Positions 40,887-50,130 of a DNA stretch of 64,000 nt are shown here, in pieces. This stretch comes from Streptomyces sp. PCS3-D2 (lineage in GTDB: Bacteria > Actinomycetota > Actinomycetes > Streptomycetales > Streptomycetaceae). The stretch is taken from positions 3,635,001 through 3,699,000 of the forward strand of contig NZ_CP097800.1 in assembly GCF_000612545.2 (NCBI RefSeq), given 5' to 3'. Every line of letters begins with the position of its first letter. Positions within the stretch are counted from its first letter, which is position 1. A program made the position numbers and the translations under genes. The notes beneath the pieces are model-generated. The model was not told the DNA's origin and ran no database searches. It was given only the letters and a program-made list of their open reading frames with translations.

Positions 40887-42500
40887 TCACCAGTCGGTAC
40901 GGAAGTGCAGGGACGGCGAGAGGTAGTAGTGGGGACTCGTCGCGATCAGCGGGTCGTGCGCCTCCCCCCGGGCGGCGGGAGCCCACTGCTTGAGGCCGAG
41001 GTACATGTTGTCGCTGGTGAAGATGCCCGCGGTGCCCTTGTCGTCGTGCCGGTTGATGCTCCAGACCTGCAGCGGGTTGGTGGCGTCGCAGAGGGCCTGC
41101 CGCACCGGCGCGCCGCTCGCGGTGCTGCCGGTGTGGGTCAGGCACATGCCGGTGCCCCCGTTGCGCAGCATCACCCGACGGCGCTTCTCCTGCGCGATCA
41201 CGTCCCACTCCTGGTACGCGGCGCCCGTGCACGCCGCCTCCCGCGGCTGTACTCCCGCCTGCCCGCTGCCCCCCGGGATCTCCATGCACATCCCCGTCGC
41301 GTCGATCCGCAGCCGGGTGCGTTCGCCGGGGCCGGCGGGCGCGACGACGGCGGCGGCGGCCTGTGCGGTCCGCGCGAGGGGGATGCTCGGCACCGCCGAG
41401 GGGGAGGAGCCGGGGGCGGGGCTGCGGGTGGCCTCGGGAGTGGCGGCGGGTCCCGCCGTCCCCGTTGGCAGCGACGGCCCGGACGTCTCGCGGACGACCG
41501 GCGGAGCGGCCCTCCTGGTGTCGGCCCCTTCCGGGACGACGACGTAGGCCAGGGCGCCGATCGCCGTCGCGGCCGCCAGTGAAACGGCGACGAGCTTCGC
41601 GGCGGGGAGTCCGGCGGCCGCGCCCGAGCCACCGGCAGCCGCGCCCGAGCCACCGGCGGCCGCGCCCGCACCTCCCGCGGCGGCGGCCGTGACGGCGTAC
41701 GAGGAGAGGTACTTCTCGGCGCCCCACAGCAGCACGGCGCCGGGCAGCACCACGCGCAGCCGGGAGTTGATCTCCGTCAGGTCGTGGAACGCCTTGCGGC
41801 AGGAACCGCAGTCGCCCAGGTGGCGGTCCAGTCGTCGCCCGGCGGTGCGTCGGCCCCGGCGCACCGCCGCGGCCATCAAGGGGCTGTGACGGCGGCATTC
41901 GTGCGATGCCCGGGGGCCGTGGGCGTGCTCCGAGAGGTAGGCCTCGCGCAGCCCCTCCCGGGCCCGCTCCGCAAGGGACCACACGCCACTGGCGCTCAGG
42001 CCCATCATGGCGCCGACCCGCTGGGCGCTCTCCTCCTCCACCAGCGTGTGCCACAGCACGGCCTGCCAGCGTTCGGGCAGCGCGCGGAAGCCGCGCAGGA
42101 CCAGGTCGTCCTCCTCACCGCGCAGGGCGAACTCCTCACCGCCCCCGGTGTGCGGTACGGCCTGCTCCCAGCGTTCGACGTCCTCGGTCAGCTCGGCCCG
42201 ACGGGCCGTGTCGGCCCAGGCCATGGCCGTACGCCGGACGACGGTCAGCAGATACGGCCGCCAGGGCCCCGTCGGCCCCCCGCCCGACCGCACCGCCTCC
42301 AGCGTCTTCGCGAACGCCTCGGCCGCAAGGTCCTCGGCGGTGTGCGCGTCGCGGCAGCAGGTGCGCGCGTACGCCAGCACGGCGGACCGATGGCGGGCGT
42401 ACAGCTCCGCCATCGCCCGTTCCTCCGCACCGCCGCGTATCGACTCCGCCAGTTCCTCGTCCGACCGCTCGGCGACGGACAGCCCCGCGTGCTCAGTCAT
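40887..42500 (-). CDS. ECF sigma factor fused to zinc finger, TM helix and ricin-type lectin domain
   Basis: 537 residues. Sigma region 2 (MAELYARHRSAVLAYARTCCRDAHTAEDLAAEAFAKTLEAV) and region 4 (RALPERWQAVLWHTLVEEESAQRVGAMMGLSASGVWSLAERAREGLREAY) are followed by a zf-HC2/ZAS-like segment (ECRRHSPL...HLGDCGSCRKAF, H-x3-C-x2-C type). A Gly/Ala-repeat linker, one TM helix (LVAVSLAAATAIGALAYVV), a Pro/Ser linker and a C-terminal ricin-B beta-trefoil (RIDATGMCMEIPGG...WSINRHDDKGTAGIFTSDNMYLGL) complete it. Sigma and anti-sigma modules on one membrane-spanning chain, with a sugar-binding domain outside, suggest release by proteolysis on sensing a glycan. This resembles the C-terminally extended ECF53-type group. 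Confidence 0.88.
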   Translation of the reverse strand: MTEHAGLSVAERSDEELAESIRGGAEERAMAELYARHRSAVLAYARTCCRDAHTAEDLAAEAFAKTLEAVRSGGGPTGPWRPYLLTVVRRTAMAWADTARRAELTEDVERWEQAVPHTGGGEEFALRGEEDDLVLRGFRALPERWQAVLWHTLVEEESAQRVGAMMGLSASGVWSLAERAREGLREAYLSEHAHGPRASHECRRHSPLMAAAVRRGRRTAGRRLDRHLGDCGSCRKAFHDLTEINSRLRVVLPGAVLLWGAEKYLSSYAVTAAAAGGAGAAAGGSGAAAGGSGAAAGLPAAKLVAVSLAAATAIGALAYVVVPEGADTRRAAPPVVRETSGPSLPTGTAGPAATPEATRSPAPGSSPSAVPSIPLARTAQAAAAVVAPAGPGERTRLRIDATGMCMEIPGGSGQAGVQPREAACTGAAYQEWDVIAQEKRRRVMLRNGGTGMCLTHTGSTASGAPVRQALCDATNPLQVWSINRHDDKGTAGIFTSDNMYLGLKQWAPAARGEAHDPLIATSPHYYLSPSLHFRTDW

Positions 42501-43320
42501 TGGTGCTCCTGAAATCGGGCCGGACGGCGCAGTGCGTGGTGCTCCGGGAGGACCGGGCGGCAGCCCCGCGCAGGAGGCTCGGCGGCAGCTCGATTCCGTT
42601 GCGCCCTACCGGAATCCAGAGTTCCGGCAGGCGTCGTCCGACGAGAATAGACGTACGTTCCATGGGTGGGGCGTCCGCGATGTTCCGAGGGCGCCGAAGG
42701 GGGTGTGACGGCGGGTGCGGTGCGGGGCCGCCGCCGTTCGGCCGAACGGCGTCGACCCCGCCCCGCGCGGGGCGGTCTCGCAGAGAGCCTCGGCCGCACC
42801 GGGGCCGAGGATCCGGCGCGCGGGCGATCGGGGGCGATCACCCGGTCCGGGGGCCCGCCCTCCGGCGCCGGACCAGCACGGTCCCATCCGCCGTCGTCCA
42901 TGTACTTCCTCAACCTTCTTCTCGCGAGGCGTTCAACTGGACCGATGCGCTCCGCTCCACCCCCTCCCGCGGCGTTACCGAACCGTTATCCACATGCGAG
43001 CGGGGCGACCCTCCGGAGGCGGGACGGGGCCGCCCGCGCCGATGGGGGACGCCGCGCGTCCGCAAGCTGCCACCCCGCGTACGCGTGCGTACTGTGTTCA
43101 TATGGGCTGAATCAGGCGGATTCATCACCTATGGCGCCGCCGCGGTGGCGGTCGGTCCGGGCTCGGAAGGCCGCGGGGCGGTCGGTGAGCGGGACGAAAC
43201 CGACGAAGCGGGCCACAGGCATCGGCCGGGGCCCGTGCACAGCGGGGCCGGACGTCGGCACGGAGGAGGCGGAGGAGGCTCCCCGCCTCGCGTGCGCGGA
43301 CCGGTCACCGTGAGAACCGG
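42501..43320. other. 820-bp gap without a supported gene
   Basis: Lies between divergent sigma-lectin and GAF-SpoIIE genes. Open frames exist but are Arg/Pro-rich low-complexity translations of GC-rich DNA with no ribosome site or motif. A TTATCCACA sequence at 42986 matches a DnaA box by itself. Promoters for both flanking genes are expected here. Confidence 0.45.
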
Positions 43321-45438
43321 GTGGTGATGATGCGATCGTCGTTCCGTGCCCCAGGACCCGGCGCCGGTATGGAGCAGGTGGAAGCCCTCATGGCCGACGT
43401 GGTGCGCGAGACCGGCGCATCGGCCGGCCTGCTGTACCTCCTGCCGCCCGGCGGCCGGCTGCTGTGGCTCACCCTGCTGTCCGGTGTGTCCCGGCAGATC
43501 GCCGCGCCCTGGTCCCGCTCCTCGGTCGACGCCGCCACCCCGGTCACGGACGCCATGCGCCAACGCCGTCCGATCTGGCTGGAGAGCGGCGAGCAGGTGG
43601 CGCGCCGTTACCCGCAACTGGGCATCGTCCTCCCCTACGACTTCGCGCTCGCCGCGGTTCCCTTCCTCAGCGGCACTCGGGCGTGGGGCGGCCTCGCGCT
43701 GGTGTGGCCCGTCGAACAGCCTCCGCACCTGAGCAGCCGCCTGCGCGCGACCGTCACCGCGTGCTGCCGGCGCACGGCACTCGTCCTGGAGCGGGCCGCC
43801 GCCCAGGGGGACCCGCTGCTGCCTCCCGAGGAACCCCGCTACCTTCCGGCACCGCCCGAGGCGGCCGACCCCGACCGGGCCGCGGCCGCACTCGGGTTCA
43901 CCGAACGCCTGCCCCTCGGCTGCTGCGCACTGGACCTGGAGGGCCGGCTCACCTTCCTCAACTCCGCGGGCGCCGATCTGGTGGGCGCCGATGCCGCCTC
44001 CCTCAGGGGGCTCCGGCCGTGGGAAGCAGTGCCGTGGCTGCACGTACCGGTCAGCGAGGAGAGCTACCGCGCGGCGGTGGTCACCCGCCGGCCCACCTCG
44101 TTCACCGCGGTGCGCCCCCCGGACCGGCCCCTGCTCTTCCAGCTCTACCCCGACGACAGCGGCATCAGCGTCCACATCACACCCGCCCCGCGGCGGACGG
44201 CCGCCTCACCGGCCCCGCCGTCCGACGAGTCGCTCGGCGCCCTCGGGCTGTACCACCTCACCCACCTGGCGGCCGCCCTCGCCGAGGCCGCCAGCGTCAG
44301 TGACGTGACCGACGCGGCCGCCGACCAGATCGTGCCCGCCTTCGGCCCGCAGGGCCTGGTCCTCATGGTCGTCGAGGACGGCCGCCTGCACGTCATCGGC
44401 CGGCGCGGCTACAGCACGGAGTTCGTCGACCGCCTCGACGGCACGCCCCTGGACTCCCGTACCCCGACGGCGTACGCGCGGGCCACGGGCGAGCCGCTCT
44501 TCTTCCCGGACTTCGCCGACTTCCGGCGCGCCTACCCCGGCGCACCCCGCCACGACGCCAGGAACGCATGGGCCTTCCTGCCGCTGACCGCCTCCGGCCG
44601 CAACACCGGATGCCTCGTGCTCTCCTATGACCAGCCCCGCCCCTTCCCGCCGGCCGAACGCGCCCTCCTCGCCTCCCTCGCCGGACTGATCGCCCAGGCC
44701 CTGGACCGCGCCCGCCTGTACGACGCCCAGCACACCCTCGCCCACACCCTGCAGACCGGCCTGCTTCCCCCCGCGCTGCCCCGGGTCCCCGGCCTCGGCG
44801 TCGCCGCCCGCTACCAGTCCGCCCGCCACGGCATGGACATCGGCGGCGACTTCTACGACCTGATCCACACGCCCACCGCCACCACGGCGGCGATCGGCGA
44901 CGTCCAGGGCCACAACACCGCCGCCGCCGCGCTGATGGGGCAGGTCCGCACCGCCGTCCACGCCCACGCCGCCGCCGGCGCCTCACCCGGAGAACTCCTC
45001 GCCCGCACCAACCGCCTCCTGACCGACCTCGACGCGGGACTGTTCACCAGCTGCCTGGTCGTCCGGCTCGACCTCGCCCACCAGCGCGCCCGGCTCGCCA
45101 CCGCCGGACACCCCTCACCGCTGCTGCGCCACCCGGACGGACACACCGAAGTCCTGAACCTGGACCCCGGACTCCTGCTGGGCATCGACCCCGACGCCGA
45201 CTACCCCACCACCGACATCCCGCTCCCGCCCGGCGCCGTGCTCCTGCTGTACACCGACGGGCTCGTGGAGGTCCCCGGCACCGACATCGACGACACCACC
45301 GAAGCCCTCGCCCGACACCTCGCCCGGACCCCGGTCCACCACCTCGACGACCTCGCCCAGAGCCTCCTGCGCCACGCCGGGCACCCCGCCCGCAACCACG
45401 ACGACATCGCCCTGCTGCTCATCCGCCCCGACCCGTGA
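43321..45438 (+). CDS. GAF-PAS-GAF-SpoIIE phosphatase
   Basis: Up to 705 residues; GTG 43321, GTG 43324, ATG 43327 and ATG 43330 are all possible starts. A GAF-like sensor (about 15-155), a PAS domain (about 195-290: LPLGCCALDLEGRLTFLNSAGADLVG) and a second GAF (about 305-450, ending AWAFLPLTASGRNTGCLVLSY) precede a SpoIIE/PP2C phosphatase (about 470-700: MDIGGDFYDLIHTPTATTAAIGDVQGH, TAGHPSPLLRH, VLLLYTDGLVEV, NHDDIALLLI). Metal-binding aspartates are conserved. It probably dephosphorylates an STAS-type anti-anti-sigma factor. Confidence 0.92.
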   Translation: MVMMRSSFRAPGPGAGMEQVEALMADVVRETGASAGLLYLLPPGGRLLWLTLLSGVSRQIAAPWSRSSVDAATPVTDAMRQRRPIWLESGEQVARRYPQLGIVLPYDFALAAVPFLSGTRAWGGLALVWPVEQPPHLSSRLRATVTACCRRTALVLERAAAQGDPLLPPEEPRYLPAPPEAADPDRAAAALGFTERLPLGCCALDLEGRLTFLNSAGADLVGADAASLRGLRPWEAVPWLHVPVSEESYRAAVVTRRPTSFTAVRPPDRPLLFQLYPDDSGISVHITPAPRRTAASPAPPSDESLGALGLYHLTHLAAALAEAASVSDVTDAAADQIVPAFGPQGLVLMVVEDGRLHVIGRRGYSTEFVDRLDGTPLDSRTPTAYARATGEPLFFPDFADFRRAYPGAPRHDARNAWAFLPLTASGRNTGCLVLSYDQPRPFPPAERALLASLAGLIAQALDRARLYDAQHTLAHTLQTGLLPPALPRVPGLGVAARYQSARHGMDIGGDFYDLIHTPTATTAAIGDVQGHNTAAAALMGQVRTAVHAHAAAGASPGELLARTNRLLTDLDAGLFTSCLVVRLDLAHQRARLATAGHPSPLLRHPDGHTEVLNLDPGLLLGIDPDADYPTTDIPLPPGAVLLLYTDGLVEVPGTDIDDTTEALARHLARTPVHHLDDLAQSLLRHAGHPARNHDDIALLLIRPDP

Positions 45439-45450
45439 CGCGGGGCAGAC

Positions 45451-45496
45451 GGGCAGGCGCGCAGGCGGGCAGGCGGGCAGGCGGGCAGGCGGGCAG
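45451..45496. repeat. 8-bp tandem repeat
   Basis: About five consecutive copies of GCGGGCAG (first copy variant) just after the stop of the SpoIIE phosphatase gene. A slippage-type microsatellite; length may vary between strains. Confidence 0.7.
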
Positions 45497-45670
45497 CACG
45501 AGCGACCGGCCGACCGGCGGCGTACGGGAGGCGTTCCGCCGGGTGGGGTGCCGGTCGCCGTGTCGGCGTGGGCGGCGGCAGTGGCACCACGAGGATGTTG
45601 GCCGACGTTTCCCGGGAGCTCCCGCGAGTACCGTGGGAGGGGCATCCGGGGGCCGCACCGGCGGATGGGG

Positions 45671-46477
45671 ATGACAGGCGTGTCGACATCGAGTCACGAA
45701 ACATTCGGCGCACCCTGCTGGGTCAGCCTCATGGCCCGCGACGTCGGTGCCGCACAGGCCTTCTACAGCGCCGTCCTCGGCTGGCGGTTCGGCGGCGACC
45801 GGCTCGGCGAGGGCTTCGCCGTCGGGTTCAGTGACGGGATCCCGGTGGCCGGACTCGGTTCGGTGCCCGCCGGTGTCACGGTCCCCGTCACCTGGACCCC
45901 GTACTTCGCCGTCGACGACGCCGACGTCACCGCCTCGCGCATCCTCGAACGCAGCGGGACCGTCGCCGTCGGCCCCCTCGCCTTCGGTACGGGACGCGCG
46001 GCGCTCGCCGCCGACCTCGACGGCGCGGTCTTCGGGATCTGGCAGGGCGACGCCATCCCCGACTGGGGCATGGGCGGGGAGGCCGCGCCCGCCTGGCTCG
46101 AACTGCGCACCAGGAACGCCTTCGACGCCGCGATCTTCTACGGCGAGGTCCTGGAATGGGCCGGTGCCCACACCGGGTGCTGCGAGGTCGCCTACGTGGA
46201 GGAGGACAACCGCATCCTGCTCCGCCACGCGGGCCGCACGGTGGCCCGCCTGCACGGCGGAACGCTCGCCCAGGCACCCGACCCGCACCTGCGGCCGCAC
46301 TGGCACGTCCACTTCCGGGTGCCCGACCCGGAGACCGCGGTGAAGGCGGCGACCTCCCTGGGCGGCAGCACCGTCTCGGTGGCGGACGCCGGTCCCGGCC
46401 CGCACGAGATCACCCTGAGGGACCCGGAGGGCGCGCTGTTCGGGATCGTCGGGCCGGACGTCGCCGTCCCCTTCTGA
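45671..46477 (+). CDS. Two-domain glyoxalase/VOC-superfamily protein
   Basis: 268 residues from ATG 45671. Two tandem beta-alpha-beta-beta-beta VOC modules: CWVSLMARDVGAAQAFYSAVLGWRFG...ALAADLDGAVFGIWQGD and AWLELRTRNAFDAAIFYGEVLEWAG...ITLRDPEGALFGIVGPD. In Streptomyces such tandem VOC proteins are often called hydroxylase-like or bleomycin-resistance-like; metal ligands cannot be assigned with certainty. Stands alone before the two-component genes. Confidence 0.88.
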   Translation: MTGVSTSSHETFGAPCWVSLMARDVGAAQAFYSAVLGWRFGGDRLGEGFAVGFSDGIPVAGLGSVPAGVTVPVTWTPYFAVDDADVTASRILERSGTVAVGPLAFGTGRAALAADLDGAVFGIWQGDAIPDWGMGGEAAPAWLELRTRNAFDAAIFYGEVLEWAGAHTGCCEVAYVEEDNRILLRHAGRTVARLHGGTLAQAPDPHLRPHWHVHFRVPDPETAVKAATSLGGSTVSVADAGPGPHEITLRDPEGALFGIVGPDVAVPF

Positions 46478-46559
46478 CCGGGCGCCGTCCCCGTCCGATC
46501 CCCCCCCCGTCCCCCGCCCCTCTGTCCTTCGGCAGAGGGGCGGATCGTCCGCGCGGCCC

Positions 46560-48296
46560 ATGCCGGCGCGGAATCCGGCATCGATACTGGTCGGCGTGGG
46601 ACCCATCAGCCTTTCGCCGCACCCTGCCCGCGGCCGCCCGGTCGCGCGGACGGCCGGTGCGGGCCTCGCCGGCCTGCTCGGCCTGGGCGTGTACGCGGTC
46701 GTCGGCCGCCTCGGGTTCCTGCCCCACCCGTCCCTCCAGCTCGCGGTCCTCGCCGTGGGCACCGGGCTCTTCGCGCTACGCCGGCGACTGCCCGGGGCCG
46801 TGCTGCTCACGGCGCTCGCCGCGCTGGCCGGAGCGGTGCCGGCCGTCGGGCCGGTGACGGCCGCGGCCGCCTACTGCGTGGCCCGCCGGACGGCCCGGCC
46901 GCGGCTGCGGGCCCGGCTGCTGGCCTGCGCCGGGCTCCTCCTGGTGGTCTGCGCGACGGCGGCCGGGCCGTGGCTCGGCCCCGGGTCGGCGGCGTACGGG
47001 CTGGCGCTCGGCCTGGCCCTCGCGCCGACCGCCGTGGTCGTCCCGGGCCTGGTGGGCACGGCGCAGGGGCAGCAGGGCCGCCTGGTACGGGCGCTGCGCG
47101 AGCGCGGTGACGCGGCCGAACGGGCCCGCCGGCTGGCCGACAGCGAGGCCCGCATCCACGAGCGGTCCCGTATCGCCGCCGAGATGCACGACCTGGTGGG
47201 CCACCGGCTCAGCCTGGTGTCGCTGCACGCCGGAGGGCTGGAACTGGCTCTGGAACGGGCCGCGCCGGAGCTGCGCGAGGAGGCCGTCCTGGTGCGGCGC
47301 ACCACCCGCGACGCCATGCGCGAGCTGCGCCAGGCCCTCGGCGTGCTCGGGCCGCTCGGCCGCGACACCGGGCCCGATCCGCTCACCGACGCCACCGGCA
47401 CGCGCACCGACATCGAGGCGCTGGTCGCACAGTCGCGCGACGGGGGGATCGCGGTGCGGCTCGACTGGATGGGACCGGACCTCGACGCCCGCCCCGCACC
47501 GGTCCGGCGGGCGGTGCACCGCGTCGTACGGGAGGGCCTGACGAACGTGCACCGCTACGCGCCGGACGCGCACGTCACCGTGGCGGTCCGGCACGGCGGC
47601 GGGCAGGTGCGGGTCGGTGTGCGCAACGGGGCGCGCCCCGGGCCGCCGGCGCCCGTGGCGGAAGCAGGCACCGGGCGCGGCCTGACCGGACTGCGCGAGC
47701 GGGTGGAACTGCTCGGCGGGACGTTCGAAGCCGCCGCGCTGCCGTCCGGCGGTTTCCGGGTGGCGGCGGCCCTGCCGGCCGAGCCCGCGGGCGGCCCCGC
47801 CTCCGGGCGCACCGCATCCGCGCCAGACGCCTCCCGGCCACCGTCCACCCTCGAAGCGCCCGTCACCGGACCGCCCGCGGCCGGACCGCCCGCGGCCGGG
47901 CCCGACGGGCGCGGGACCGCTGCGTTCCTGACGCTCGGCCTGGGGCTGGCCGCGCTGTCCGCGCTGATGGTCGTCGGGATCGCCTTCGTGTACGCCGCCC
48001 AGCCGTCCGGCCGCACCGGGCCCGCCCCGCTGCCGCGCGTCGGCATGACGTACGGGGAGGTGTCGGCGCTCGGCGTTCATGACAACGGCGCGGTACGGGC
48101 CGCTGCCACCGGCCACGAGCCGCCGCGTCCGGCCGGTGCGGCGGGCTGCCTCTACCCCTTCAACGGCGCCACGGAGCGGCGCCCCGGCGGCCTGCTCATC
48201 GCCCGCTACTGCTTCGACGCGGCGCAGCGGCTGATCGCCGTCGACCGGTTCGACGTCCCGGCCGTCCGGGACTCCACTCCCTGGGAGATCCCGTGA
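46560..48296 (+). CDS. NarL-type sensor histidine kinase with C-terminal TM and external domain
   Basis: 578 residues. Four to six N-terminal membrane helices; a HisKA_3 dimerisation helix with phospho-accepting His (RSRIAAEMHDLVGHRLSLVSLHAGG); and a HATPase_c domain (REGLTNVHRYAPDAHVTV, GTGRGLTGLRERVELLGGTFEA). Unusually, a further TM helix (about 457-481, LTLGLGLAALSALMVVGIAFVYA) and a 97-residue outer domain with two Cys (CLYPF, YCFD) follow the kinase domain. The start could be a little further in. Overlaps the response regulator by 4 bp. Confidence 0.9.
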   Translation: MPARNPASILVGVGPISLSPHPARGRPVARTAGAGLAGLLGLGVYAVVGRLGFLPHPSLQLAVLAVGTGLFALRRRLPGAVLLTALAALAGAVPAVGPVTAAAAYCVARRTARPRLRARLLACAGLLLVVCATAAGPWLGPGSAAYGLALGLALAPTAVVVPGLVGTAQGQQGRLVRALRERGDAAERARRLADSEARIHERSRIAAEMHDLVGHRLSLVSLHAGGLELALERAAPELREEAVLVRRTTRDAMRELRQALGVLGPLGRDTGPDPLTDATGTRTDIEALVAQSRDGGIAVRLDWMGPDLDARPAPVRRAVHRVVREGLTNVHRYAPDAHVTVAVRHGGGQVRVGVRNGARPGPPAPVAEAGTGRGLTGLRERVELLGGTFEAAALPSGGFRVAAALPAEPAGGPASGRTASAPDASRPPSTLEAPVTGPPAAGPPAAGPDGRGTAAFLTLGLGLAALSALMVVGIAFVYAAQPSGRTGPAPLPRVGMTYGEVSALGVHDNGAVRAAATGHEPPRPAGAAGCLYPFNGATERRPGGLLIARYCFDAAQRLIAVDRFDVPAVRDSTPWEIP

Positions 48297-49021
48297 CCGA
48301 GCCCGTCCCGCCCACCGGACCCACCGGGCCCGCCCAGCCCGCCCGGCCCCTCCGGCCCGTCCGTGTCCTGCTCGCCGACGACGAGACGATGATCCGGCAC
48401 GGCGTCCGCCTGATCCTGCGGCATGCGGGTGACATCGACGTCGTCGCCGAGGCCGCCGACGGACGGCAGGCCGTCGCACTGGCCGCCGCCCACCTGCCCG
48501 ACGTGGCGCTGGTCGACATCCGGATGCCGGTGTGCGACGGCCTGGCCGCGATCGCACCGCTGCTCGCCCTCGATCCCGCGCCGCGCGTGGTGATGCTGAC
48601 GACCTTCGGCGACGAGGACAACGTCCTGACGGCGCTGCGCGAGGGCGCCGCGGGCTTCCTCCTGAAGGACGAGGGCCCGCAGGAGCTCATCGCCGCGGTA
48701 CGCGCGGCCGCCGCGGGCGACTCCGTGCTCTCCCCGGGCGTGACGGGGTCGGTGATCGCCCGGATGCTGCGCGTCGGCGGCCGCGACGGCTCCGGGTCCG
48801 CACCGGCGCCCGCGGACGAGCGGATCGCGCGGCTCACCGCACGGGAACGAGAGGTCCTCTCGATGCTGGGCGAGGGTCTGTCGAACCAGGACATCGCCGG
48901 ACGGCTCGGCATCGGGATCGGCACGGTGAAGACGCACGTGGGCGCGATCCTGGAGAAGACCGGCTCGGCGAGCCGGGTACAGGCGGCCCTCCTCGCCCAC
49001 CGGACGGGCCTGGCCTCCTGA
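48293..49021 (+). CDS. NarL/LuxR-family response regulator
   Basis: 242 residues from GTG 48293, overlapping the kinase stop (GTGA). Receiver domain: VRVLLADDETMIRHGVRLIL (acidic pocket), DVALVDIRMPVCDG (phospho-Asp), VVMLTTFGDEDNVL and FLLKDEGP (Lys). C-terminal LuxR HTH: LTAREREVLSMLGEGLSNQDIAGRLGIGIGTVKTHVGAILEKTG. Cognate partner of the upstream kinase. The MacB-like exporter genes 225 bp downstream on the same strand are its likely targets. Confidence 0.95.
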   Translation: MTEPVPPTGPTGPAQPARPLRPVRVLLADDETMIRHGVRLILRHAGDIDVVAEAADGRQAVALAAAHLPDVALVDIRMPVCDGLAAIAPLLALDPAPRVVMLTTFGDEDNVLTALREGAAGFLLKDEGPQELIAAVRAAAAGDSVLSPGVTGSVIARMLRVGGRDGSGSAPAPADERIARLTAREREVLSMLGEGLSNQDIAGRLGIGIGTVKTHVGAILEKTGSASRVQAALLAHRTGLAS

Positions 49022-49037
49022 CGGCGGCCCTGCGCCG

Positions 49038-49059
49038 GCCTCTGCCCGAAGGCGGAGGC
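49038..49059. terminator. Hairpin after the response regulator
   Basis: GCCTCTGCC, loop CGAA, GGCGGAGGC. A near copy (GCCCGAAGGCAGAGGC) follows about 35 bp later, giving two hairpins in tandem. Confidence 0.65.
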
Positions 49060-49245
49060 GGCCCCGCCCCGGCTGTGCCCGAAGGCAGAGGCGGCGGGCC
49101 CCCCGCCTTCCTCGGGACATAGCTCAACTCCCGCCTCCAGCACGATGTCCGCGCAGGTCAGGACGGTGAGCATGGATGCGTCCCCCGGTCCGGCCGCCCT
49201 TGTCGGGTGCGGACCATCGCTCCTCGCACCCGAGGCGGAGTCCCC

Positions 49246-50058
49246 ATGTCTCAGTTCTCTCCTTCCCCCGAACCGGCCGCCCGCGCCACCGGTCTGACCA
49301 AGGTGTACGGGAAGGGGGACACCCGGGTCACCGCCCTGGACGCGGTGACGGTCGACTTCGCCCGGGGCAGGTTCACCGCCGTCATGGGCCCCTCCGGATC
49401 CGGCAAGTCCACACTGATGCACTGCCTGGCCGGACTGGAAACGGTGACCTCCGGCTCGGCTCGCATCGGCGCCACCGAGCTGTCCTCGCTGAACGACCGG
49501 CAGTTGACCGCACTGCGGCGGCACAAGGTGGGCTTCGTCTTCCAGGGGTTCAACCTGCTGCCCACCCTGACCGCACTGGAGAACATCACGCTGCCGCTAC
49601 GGCTCGCCGGGCGCCGGCCCGACGCCGCCTGGCTGGAGGCCGTCGTCGCCACCGTCGGGCTGGCGGGCCGGCTGGGCCACCGCCCGGCCGAGCTCTCCGG
49701 CGGCCAGCAACAGCGGGTCGCGGTGGCGCGGGCGCTCATCTCCCGCCCCGAGATCGTCTTCGCCGACGAGCCGACCGGGAACCTCGACTCGCGCTCCGGC
49801 GCCGAGATCCTCGGCTTCCTGCGCGACTGCGTACGGGAGTTGGGGCAGACGGTGGTGATGGTCACCCATGACCCGGCGGCCGCCGCCTCCACGGACCGGG
49901 CCCTGTTCCTCGCCGACGGCCACGTCGTCGACGAACTGCACGAGCCGTCCTGCGCCGCCGTCCTCGACCTGATGCTCGGGGTCGAGGACGGGCGCGGGAA
50001 CGGGGACGGGGACGGGCGCGGGATGCACCGAGAGGGCGCGGGCCACCGCACCCGCTGA
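49246..50058 (+). CDS. ABC transporter ATP-binding protein (MacB/LolD type)
   Basis: 270 residues from ATG 49246 (GAGGCGGAG upstream). Walker A GPSGSGKST, Q-loop FVFQGFNLLPTLTALENITLPL (the N-L-L-P signature of the MacB/LolD group), ABC signature LSGGQQQRVAVARAL, Walker B IVFADEPTGNLDS and switch His in VMVTHDP. Partner of the FtsX-like permease 72 bp downstream. Probably exports or senses a peptide-like compound under the adjacent two-component system. Confidence 0.95.
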   Translation: MSQFSPSPEPAARATGLTKVYGKGDTRVTALDAVTVDFARGRFTAVMGPSGSGKSTLMHCLAGLETVTSGSARIGATELSSLNDRQLTALRRHKVGFVFQGFNLLPTLTALENITLPLRLAGRRPDAAWLEAVVATVGLAGRLGHRPAELSGGQQQRVAVARALISRPEIVFADEPTGNLDSRSGAEILGFLRDCVRELGQTVVMVTHDPAAAASTDRALFLADGHVVDELHEPSCAAVLDLMLGVEDGRGNGDGDGRGMHREGAGHRTR

Positions 50059-50130
50059 CCGGCTCACCGCCCCCCGTCTCCCCGTCTCCCGGCACCCCGC
50101 ACCCCGCACCCCGCACCCTGAAAGCTCCTC

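Noticed and set aside
42986-42994. DnaA box TTATCCACA
   Set aside because: A single match without further boxes, AT-rich DUE or dnaA/dnaN genes; not a replication origin.
45451-45496. CRISPR-like array
   Set aside because: Units are only 8 bp with no spacers; a simple microsatellite.
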